Source: CAYVIB01 sp964451365 (GTDB lineage Bacteria > Pseudomonadota > Gammaproteobacteria > Pseudomonadales > Cellvibrionaceae). From it: a stretch of DNA of 64,000 nucleotides. This document shows positions 18,996-27,300 of the stretch, in pieces. The stretch is taken from contig CAYVIB010000021.1 in NCBI GenBank assembly GCA_964451365.1, positions 1 to 64,000 on the forward strand. Reading direction: 5' to 3'. The first letter of the stretch is position 1, and the number at the start of each line of letters is the position of its first letter. Position numbers and translations under genes: made by a program. The notes beneath the pieces are model-generated. The model saw only the letters and a program-made list of their open reading frames with translations, made no database searches and was not told the DNA's origin.

Positions 18996-20054
18996 TTACA
19001 AATCGCCGATTATCTTTCTATCCGCCAGGTTTTTCAAAAAGGCAATATGGCCAGCACGGGTGTTTTCGCCGTCAAAAGGCAGCACCGTCCACCTTTCCAT
19101 CGCCTGCATTTTTTCGCCGGGCTTGAGCGTACGGTAAGGCGCGTGCAATTCCATTTCCACCACGCCGCCCTTTTTATCGCCATGGCGAAAGGAATGATAA
19201 ATTTCAACCTGGCCCTGCGCCGGATGAATTTCCTCTCGAGCCTGTAAGGGAAACTGGATGATAAAAACCTGGCCTTCCATAAAGGCGGCCATCCAGCCTT
19301 GCGCCGGTTGAATAAAGGCCTTGCTGCGCACCATTTTGTTTTTGGTGGGTACGACGCGGCGTTCGTAGGAGAAGAAACCGCCGTTGGTATCAAAAGCGGC
19401 CGGGATACTTAAATCCGTATCATAGTTGTCAATACGCACGCTTTGGTCGCTTTCGATCGGCACATAGACGCGCCCCGCCGGCTGCACCCGCGTGTTAAAC
19501 CAGATTCCCCAGCTGACATCGGTATTGCGGATATTGGTCACGCTGACATGCAGGTCCGCCGAACCTGGTTGGCTTTTCACCAGCTGGAACTGTTTGGAAA
19601 ATTTCACCCCGCTGATCGGGCTTTCCACGCCCTCGAGTACCAGGTCGTTTTCACCCTGTTTTACCACGGTGTTTTTCCCGTAGATCAGAAACGGGTCCGG
19701 TGGCCATATTGCCCTGCGCTTTTTTTGCGCCGGATTAATATCCTGCCGGGTCCACCACTCCTCCTGTGGTGATACCCAGTTAATATGGCCGTTGTATTCG
19801 ACAAACCGGGTTGTGTGGGAAACCTTTTTGACCGGCATTGCAAGGTTTTCTTCATTGACCAGAAGCACATTCGGTTTACCGGGTACCGAAAAAGCCAGCA
19901 CCCGGCCACCGAGGTCCGGCGTCACTTTCATTTCAACCTTGTTGTTGGCCAGCGTCACAAGGTTGACTTCGGCCAGGGCCGGCAAGGAAAGAATACAGAA
20001 GAGCGCGCCCAGGGCACAGCCGATTTTTCCACAACCAGTAATCGTATTTTTCAT
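18996..20054 (-). CDS. periplasmic DUF4380-like protein (mutarotase-type beta-sandwich)
   Basis: 352 residues from the ATG at 20054, which begins a signal peptide (ending near LPALA); frame upstream of that overlaps the divergent ABC gene and is not used. The opening LVTLANNKVEMKVTPDLGGRVL matches the start of galactose mutarotase-like domains of the DUF4380 type, and YNGHINWVSPQEEWW resembles the conserved region around the sugar site. Such proteins are usually secreted and suspected to bind or process carbohydrate. It is divergent from the Atm1-type transporter, with 40 bases between starts, so the promoters overlap. Confidence 0.7.
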   Translation of the reverse strand: MKNTITGCGKIGCALGALFCILSLPALAEVNLVTLANNKVEMKVTPDLGGRVLAFSVPGKPNVLLVNEENLAMPVKKVSHTTRFVEYNGHINWVSPQEEWWTRQDINPAQKKRRAIWPPDPFLIYGKNTVVKQGENDLVLEGVESPISGVKFSKQFQLVKSQPGSADLHVSVTNIRNTDVSWGIWFNTRVQPAGRVYVPIESDQSVRIDNYDTDLSIPAAFDTNGGFFSYERRVVPTKNKMVRSKAFIQPAQGWMAAFMEGQVFIIQFPLQAREEIHPAQGQVEIYHSFRHGDKKGGVVEMELHAPYRTLKPGEKMQAMERWTVLPFDGENTRAGHIAFLKNLADRKIIGDL

Positions 20055-20094
20055 CAATATCTCTACAATGAGTTCTTTTTCATGGGAGTGACAA

Positions 20095-21888
20095 ATGCGA
20101 GGCCAGGCCACCGACACCAATATCAGCAAGATCAACTGGAGCACCCTCAAAAGCCTGATACCGTACCTGCTGGAGTTTAAAGGCCGCATTGTGCTGGCGA
20201 TGCTTTGCCTGGTGGGCGCCAAACTTGCCAGCGTCGGCCTGCCGTTTATTCTCAAGTACATCGTCGACGACCTGGACAAGAATACCACAGCCAGCGATAT
20301 CATCCTTTTACCTTTGGGTTTGTTACTGGCCTATGGCGTGGTGCGTTTTTCCAATGTGTTGTTCGGCGAGCTGCGCGATACCATCTTCGGCCGGGTCACC
20401 GAACGGGCCATGCGGCGGATCGGGCTGAAGGTTTTTCGCCACCTGCATTCCCTCGACCTGGATTTTCATCTCAACCGCCGCACCGGCGGCCTGTCGCGCG
20501 ATATCGAGCGCGGCGTCAATGGCATCAGTTTCCTGCTGCGTTTTATGGTCTTCAACATTGTGCCGACGCTGCTGGAAATCGGGCTGGTGATCGGCCTGTT
20601 ACTGATCAATTATGAAGGCTGGTTTGCGCTGATTGTTTCCGCCGCCGTGGTGGCTTATATCGCTTTCTCCGTGATTACCACCGAGTGGCGCACCAAATTT
20701 ATTCGCGAAGCCAACACGGCGGAATCCGAAAGCAGCACCCGCGCCGTCGACAGTCTGCTCAACTATGAAACCGTCAAGTATTTTACCAACGAGGAGCATG
20801 AAGCCGACCGCTATGACAGCGAACTCGCCCAATGGGAAAGCGCCCGGCGCAAGAACCGCCTTTCACTGTTCGCATTAAACGGCGGCCAGGCGTTTATTAT
20901 CGCCGCGGCGATGACCGGCGCGATGATTATGGCGGCGCAAAATGTTATCGGCGAAAAAATGACGCTGGGTGATTTTGTTTTGATCAACGCGTTTATGATG
21001 CAGGTTTTTATGCCACTGAATTTTCTCGGCTTTGTTTACCGGGAGATGAAAGGTTCAATGGCCAATATCGAAAAAATGTTCGGCTTGCTGGACCAGCGGG
21101 CGGTCGTGTCCGATAAACCGGATGCGGTGGAACTGAAAATCGATAGCGGAGAGATTATTTTTGACAACGTAAGGTTTTTCTACAACGCTGACCGGCAAAT
21201 TTTACAAGGCATCAGTTTTGTTATTCCAGCGCAAAAAAAGGTGGCGGTAGTCGGCAGCAGTGGCGCGGGAAAATCCACACTACTCAAATTATTGTTTCGT
21301 TTTTACAACCTGGAAAGCGGCCGGATTTTAATAGATGGCCAGGATATTAATGACGTTACGCAAAAATCCCTGCGCGAAGCCATCGGCGTTGTTCCGCAGG
21401 ACACGGTTTTATTCAACGCGTCGATTCTGGAGAATATTCGCTACGGCCGAATCGATGCAACTGACGAGGAGGTTTTCCAGGCTATCAGGCTGGCGCATCT
21501 GGATGAATTTATTCGTCAGTTGCCGGAAGGCGCGAATACGCTGGTGGGCGAACGCGGTTTGAAATTATCGGGCGGGGAAAAGCAGCGCGTTGCCATCGCC
21601 CGCACCATATTGAAGCGACCGCCTATTCTGGTATTTGACGAAGCAACCTCTTCCCTCGACAGCCATTCGGAAAAATTGATATTGCAGGCGATAAAGGAAA
21701 TTGCCGTCAAGCACACCAGCCTCGTGATAGCCCACCGCCTGTCAACCATTGTCGACGCCGATAAAATTATTGTCCTGCATCAGGGCGAAGTGGTGGAGGA
21801 AGGAACCCATCGCCAATTATTGGTACGCCAGGGTCATTACGCGCATTTATGGCAGGTTCAGCAAAGTGAAAAAGAGCATTCCGAATAA
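20095..21888 (+). CDS. Atm1-type ABC exporter (fused permease and ATPase)
   Basis: 597 residues: six-helix exporter domain (about 20-310) followed by the ATPase. Walker A GSSGAGKST, signature LSGGEKQR and Walker B ILVFDEATSSLD are intact. The stretch LLNYETVKYFTNEEHEADRY is diagnostic of the Atm1/HMT1 subfamily, which exports glutathione-linked or metal-containing species in bacteria and mitochondria. GGGAG precedes the ATG at a good distance. It is divergent from the DUF4380-like gene and convergent with the TSUP gene. A role in exporting the nearby peptide product is possible but not indicated by the subfamily. Confidence 0.92.
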   Translation: MRGQATDTNISKINWSTLKSLIPYLLEFKGRIVLAMLCLVGAKLASVGLPFILKYIVDDLDKNTTASDIILLPLGLLLAYGVVRFSNVLFGELRDTIFGRVTERAMRRIGLKVFRHLHSLDLDFHLNRRTGGLSRDIERGVNGISFLLRFMVFNIVPTLLEIGLVIGLLLINYEGWFALIVSAAVVAYIAFSVITTEWRTKFIREANTAESESSTRAVDSLLNYETVKYFTNEEHEADRYDSELAQWESARRKNRLSLFALNGGQAFIIAAAMTGAMIMAAQNVIGEKMTLGDFVLINAFMMQVFMPLNFLGFVYREMKGSMANIEKMFGLLDQRAVVSDKPDAVELKIDSGEIIFDNVRFFYNADRQILQGISFVIPAQKKVAVVGSSGAGKSTLLKLLFRFYNLESGRILIDGQDINDVTQKSLREAIGVVPQDTVLFNASILENIRYGRIDATDEEVFQAIRLAHLDEFIRQLPEGANTLVGERGLKLSGGEKQRVAIARTILKRPPILVFDEATSSLDSHSEKLILQAIKEIAVKHTSLVIAHRLSTIVDADKIIVLHQGEVVEEGTHRQLLVRQGHYAHLWQVQQSEKEHSE

Positions 21889-21948
21889 AGCTGCAAACGC
21901 GAATACCGGTGCCACCGAACCAGTTCGCCTGCCGGAGGCCCTTAAAAA

Positions 21949-22719
21949 TCAGGCGTCGAATAAAAGTTTAAGCGCTATCGCCACGGAGGAAAGCACGATC
22001 AGCGGTTTGATTACCAGCGCACCTTTTTTAATGGCGATGGTCGATCCGACGTAGGCGCCAAAAACCTGGGTTATCGCCATACCGATAGCCACTTCAAACA
22101 GCACATGCCCACCCGTCAGGAACACCAGAACTGACATGATATTACAGGCCACCACCAGCGGTTTGGCATTCGCCGTTGCCCGGCGCAGGTTGTAACCCAG
22201 CAAGCCGGCGAAAGACAGAGTGGCAAGGGAACCGAGGTTGGGGCCAAAAAAACCGCCGTAAAAACCAATGCCCGGTCCGACAACTCTCGTAAAGATACGC
22301 GCACTGACTTTGGGCGGATGGTCTTTGTCTCCAAGCGTTGGTGCGACCCACGTATAAAGGGCAATAGCGATCAGGAAGTACGGCAGCCATTTTTCCAGTT
22401 GGTTATTGGAGAACTGCAGCAGGCACCAGGTGCCGATACCGCTGGCCAGGACCGCAAGGCTAATCAGCGGCAGCAGCAGCCGCGGCTCCAGTAGGCCGGT
22501 GCGGGCGTAATTCCAGCTGGAAGCCAGCGTGCCAAAACAGGCCTGAAACTTGCCGGTGGCCAACGCGTTTATTGGCGGAATTCCCAACCACAGCATCACC
22601 GGCAACACCAGCAGGCCGGCGCCGCCCGCCATGGCATTAATACAACCGGAAAAAAATCCCAGCAACGCCAGTAAACCATAAACTTCCGGGGAAAACGCCA
22701 TGGGCCGTTCACTTTTCAA
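21949..22719 (-). CDS. TSUP (TauE/SafE) family membrane permease
   Basis: 256 residues, about eight membrane helices. The family pattern of two repeats beginning with a Gly-rich helix is clear: GFFSGCINAMAGGAGLLVLP near the N-terminus and GIGFYGGFFGPNLGSLATL in the middle. Members move sulfite, sulfoacetate or other organosulfur anions. It is convergent with the ABC exporter. The start may be six codons later at an internal ATG. Substrate unknown. Confidence 0.9.
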   Translation of the reverse strand: MKSERPMAFSPEVYGLLALLGFFSGCINAMAGGAGLLVLPVMLWLGIPPINALATGKFQACFGTLASSWNYARTGLLEPRLLLPLISLAVLASGIGTWCLLQFSNNQLEKWLPYFLIAIALYTWVAPTLGDKDHPPKVSARIFTRVVGPGIGFYGGFFGPNLGSLATLSFAGLLGYNLRRATANAKPLVVACNIMSVLVFLTGGHVLFEVAIGMAITQVFGAYVGSTIAIKKGALVIKPLIVLSSVAIALKLLFDA

Positions 22720-23461
22720 ATCACGTAAATCACGTTTTATCGCACCTCAATGCAGACAGGTAACACGGTCGGGTATGCGGGAGGCAACTGACAAAAAAAT
22801 AGGAGCATCAGCGGAACAACTGTAAAGAATACTGACAATATCCTGTTAAAAGCCACGCCAGCGTCCACTAAAGTTCAATATTTTCCGGGCTGAAAATGTC
22901 CGATATAACCGGTGACCCTCCCTTAACCGTACCAGGGTATGGTTTGGCGCGGGCGGTAACCTTTTGAAATAGCTAAGAATGTGTTTGTATAAAGTGCTGT
23001 GCAATCGAAACAACCTCCAGCCTTTCACGTCGAGCATAGCGTCACAACCGGGGAATTGAAAGAAGAGTCGGAACACAATTTGCTTTTTTTATGTCGCCCG
23101 CAAATCCGTGGTTGACGCGGAATTTCGCAGCTCCTTTGATATACATCCGTCAGATGTGGAATACGCTGACTTTGGCGGCGGCAAGGGCAAATTACCTGCC
23201 CCTGGGTTACCTGTTTTGGAGGTAACCTGCATTGGATTATGAATAAATTTCCACCCCGGCTGATACTTATCCGGCCAAGCTCAAGGAAGCGGGAAAAGAA
23301 AGCAGCAGGAGTTGCCGGACAAACGTGTTCGAAGGTCGGTGTCAATGGAAAAAAGCCATCAGACACCTGGCCCCTGGACAGCAAGTTCTCACCGTTGGAA
23401 GCACCAAAAACTGAATTGCCTTGCATTAACCGGAGCATCATTGATGCCTGTATCCAGTTCC
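22720..23461. other. upstream region of the peptide cluster
   Basis: About 740 bases with only short, unconvincing frames. Composition is less GC-rich than the flanking housekeeping genes. The promoter for the plus-strand biosynthetic genes should lie here. I see no terminal repeats or attachment site. Confidence 0.45.
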
Positions 23462-24262
23462 ATGACGAAGGCTTACGATGAAAACCCCTGGCTAATCATT
23501 TTCCGCCGGAATCCGGATGCGGATCTTCGGTTGTTTTGCTTTCACTTTGCCGGTGGAAGCGCATCTGTTTTTCGCGGCTGGGCGGATTACCTTCCCGGTA
23601 ATGTCGAACTTGTCGCGGTGCAACTACCCGGCAGGGAAGGGCGATACAACGAAGACTTTATTGCGGAATTTGATGATCTCATTACCATACTGGTTAATGT
23701 CATCGCCTCCATGCTTGACAAGCCATACATTGTCTTCGGACACAGCATGGGAACAATCAAGAGCTTTGAGCTTATTCGCAAGTTAAAGAGCCAGGGGCTG
23801 CCTCAACCGTTGCTATATATCCCCGCCGGCAGAAAGGCGCCTCATTTTCCGGACAGCGATCCACCCATTGCCCATCTGTCTGACAGGGAATTCCGCCGGG
23901 AATTACTTAGGAAATACCCGGAAACACTGGAGGACGTATTGCGGAATGAAGAATTATGGGAGGTATTTATGCCGCTGCTGCGGGCGGATTTTAAACTGTA
24001 TGAATCGTATCGGTTCAGGAAAGGAGTGAAACTGGATTGTCCCATAGTGGCTTTTGCCGGCGAAGTTGAACCCGACCTCCAGGAACATGAGCTGCAGGCC
24101 TGGGCGGATTTGACCACAGGCGGGTTTCAAACCAAACGCTTTCCGGGCGGGCACTTTTTTATACGAAGCGCGCAAGCGCGGGTGTTGGAAGCAATTAGCA
24201 CTTATCTCTTAACTGTCGGTAATTTTCATAACCCCCAACTCCTTCAAACCCAGGTTTGTTAA
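23462..24262 (+). CDS. type II thioesterase of the peptide cluster
   Basis: 266 residues from the ATG at 23462; the frame is open back to 23312, and an ATG at 23345 is possible, but family members begin about 15 residues before the LFCFHFAGG strand. The alpha/beta hydrolase signature is FGHSMGTIKSFEL with the nucleophile serine, and the terminal histidine lies in FPGGHFFIRS. Type II thioesterases remove wrong or stalled acyl groups from carrier domains, and in some systems release the product. The cluster has no thioesterase domain in cis, so this protein may do either. Confidence 0.9.
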   Translation: MTKAYDENPWLIIFRRNPDADLRLFCFHFAGGSASVFRGWADYLPGNVELVAVQLPGREGRYNEDFIAEFDDLITILVNVIASMLDKPYIVFGHSMGTIKSFELIRKLKSQGLPQPLLYIPAGRKAPHFPDSDPPIAHLSDREFRRELLRKYPETLEDVLRNEELWEVFMPLLRADFKLYESYRFRKGVKLDCPIVAFAGEVEPDLQEHELQAWADLTTGGFQTKRFPGGHFFIRSAQARVLEAISTYLLTVGNFHNPQLLQTQVC

Positions 24263-24381
24263 CCAGGGTATGGGAACAAGCAGCAGGCGCTGATTTTTAA
24301 GCTACCGGCGGGGGCTACTGTATCTTTTTCCGGTTTGTATGCTTCCGCGGCAAACTAACTTACCTTTCGGGGGACAGCAAT

Positions 24382-27300
24382 ATGGGAGTGAAAAACACGT
24401 TTTCTGATTTGGATAAAGCCGAGTTGTCGGCCGGCAACAAACTGTCCTTTGCTCAACAGGGAATATGGTTTAGCGACCAGATGGCCTGGAACAATGCCCA
24501 ATTGAATATTGCAATCACCATGGAATTAAAAGGTGTCGTGGATATACCCGCCCTGCAAAAGGCAATCAATGCAATAGTATTCCGCCACGAGATACTGCGT
24601 ACCGTTTACGGAGTGATCGACGGGGAGTTGACTCGGCATATAAAGCACGAGTATGAGCTGCCGATCAACATAATCGATTTTAATAATGCCTTCCCGGCGG
24701 AAAGAGAAGCGTTACTGGAGGCGGCTATAAAAGACGAGTTAAAGCAGCCTTTTGATCTGGGAAGGGATTCGCCGATCAGGGTAACGCTAATTCCTTTTGC
24801 CATGCATTACCATATGCTCGTGTTTACGGCGCATAGTATCGTTTGGGATATGGAAAGCCGTAACGTTATTGTCAACGAGATTGCCTGGCACTACAGACGT
24901 TTTTTGGAGGATATGACAGTTGCGATAGCGCCGTTGCCGTCACAATATGCCGATTACGCGCTGAAGCAGAGGACGGCATATAACAATGGTGATCTTCGCG
25001 ATCAGGCGGAGTACTGGTCGCAACAGTTGAATGGAATTTCACCCGTCCACAATCTGGTGCCGGATAACCCCAGGCCGGCACACATGGATTATGCAGCCCA
25101 ACTGTTCGAACAGAGTTTATCCGCTCCCCGGACTTCCGCCCTGCGTAAACTTGGCCGGGACAACGACACCTCGCTATTTGCTGTTTTGTACAGCGCGTTT
25201 GCTTTATTGCTGGGTCGCTGGAGCTACGACGACGATATTGTCATCGGTAGTCAGGTGTCCGACCGGAATGAGTCCAACGCCTCATTGATAGGATGCTTTT
25301 CCAACTCCCTTGTTTATAGAACCAGCCTGCGCGACAACGTCCATTTTACGGATTTGCTTGATCGAACCACCAATACCATTGAAAAGGCACATAAGAACAG
25401 TGCGCTTCCGTTTGAGGCGTTGGTAAATATTCTCCATCCCGAAAGAGGGCTGAGCTACCACCCGGTCTTTCAGATCATGTTTAACCTGCGGCGGTGGCGC
25501 GATGTTTCGGTATATTTACCCGGCTTGAACCTAAAGCTTATTGACAGGCCCTCAAGCATTGTCAGGTACGATATCGAACTGGACGCGGTTGATCAGGGCG
25601 ATCATATCCAGTTTAGCTGGATCTATAATGCCAGTCTCTTTGAGTCCGATACCATCAGGCGCATTGCCGAAAGTTTTGACGTACTGTTGAACGGTGTCGC
25701 CGATAATCCCGCCACCAGAATATACAACCTGCCGCTGTCGACCCACACGGATTACCAACTCCTGAACCAGTGGAATAACAAGTGTATGGACGAAGTGGAA
25801 CACAGCTCGGTTTTGGAGACGATAGAGACTCACGCCGAAAGAATCCCTGATGCAGTTGCGCTGCAGATCGATATGCAATACCTCACCTACGGACAACTCG
25901 ATCGCCGTGCCAATCGCCTGGGTAATTACCTGCTGAAAAAAGGCGCTATTCCGGGCGATGTGGTGGGCCTGTGTTGCGAACCCTCCATCGAACTGGTGGT
26001 TGGTATCCTGGCCATCTTCAAGATTCGCGGAATTTATACTCCTCTGGATCCGAATTTCCCGGTCTCCCGTTTGCAGAAAATACTGAGTGAAGCGAAACCG
26101 GTGTGTATTCTTACCAGCAAAAAAAGTGTAAAGGCGCTACCGGTTGACGGCGATAAAATGGTTTGTCTCGACAGCAGTGATTTTGCAAACCAGCTAGCCC
26201 TCTTTTCTTCCGATAAACCGGATATCGGCGATGACATCAAAGGGCAACAGCCCGCTTATTTGATTTATACCTCGGGCTCTTCCGGCAGTCCCAAAGGGGT
26301 GATCGGGCTCCAGCAAAGCCTGGTAAACAGGATATGTTGGATGAATTCGGAGTACCCGCACAGTGCCGATGAAATTCTGTGTATGAAGACCTCCATTGGT
26401 TTTGTGGATCATCTTGCCGAGGTGTTTCAGCCTTTGTCCAGTGGTAACAGGCTTATCATTGTTCCCGAAGAGGTTCGCGCGGATATCCCGGCCTTTTGCC
26501 ACCTTATTCAAAGAATGCGCATCTCCAGGGTTACCCTGGTTCCGTCTTTTCTGAACGCGATCCTGAACAGTGACCATGTGGCAGCACTCAAAACCCTGCG
26601 TTACATCATCTGTAGCGGGGAAGCATTGAGTATGTCCACGGTTAAAAAGTGCCGGACCCTGTTGAGAGATACCCGGCTGATTAATTTATTTGGCGCTACC
26701 GAGACCGGGGCCGATGTTACCTTTTATGAAGTGGACGATTACCGTTACCTCGATGTGATGCAGTATTTTCCTGTAAAACCGTCTGTCAGATTTTTTACCG
26801 ATACTGAACTGGATTTTAAAGCCGGAAGGCAAACCGCTAAATCTCTCACTGAACTAAAAGCCTTGTTCGACGAAACGGTTATTCCCGACAGGCCCCGGTC
26901 ACTGGAGGGGTACCTTGATGAATTCAGGGAAAGGGTTCTTTCCGGCATTGTCGACGTCTCGTCGGAAACCTACATCGGCCACATGACATCAGCGCTGCCA
27001 AACTTCCTGCCGGAATTCAGCAAACTGATTTCGCAACTGAACCAGAATGTGGTGAAGGTCGAGACATCAAAAAGCGTTACCTTTCTCGAACGGCAGGTGC
27101 TGTCGACGATGCACCGGCTCTTCTTTCGGCTGCCGGAAGAATTTTACAAAGCGGGTTCTCAGGACCCGACGCATGTATTCGGCGTGATGACCAGCGGTGG
27201 AAGCATCGCCAACTTGACCGCCCTGTGGTGCGCCCGGAACCGGGCGTTGCTCGAGAAAGGCTTCTCTCGCAATGACCTGAAAAAACATGGCGTGGCCGGG

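Noticed and set aside
20055..20303. N-terminal extension of the DUF4380-like protein
   Set aside because: It would overlap the divergent ABC transporter start; the ATG at 20054 begins a good signal peptide.
23025..23441. Minus-strand frame upstream of the thioesterase gene
   Set aside because: No recognisable motif, poor composition and overlap with the thioesterase leader; treated as noncoding.
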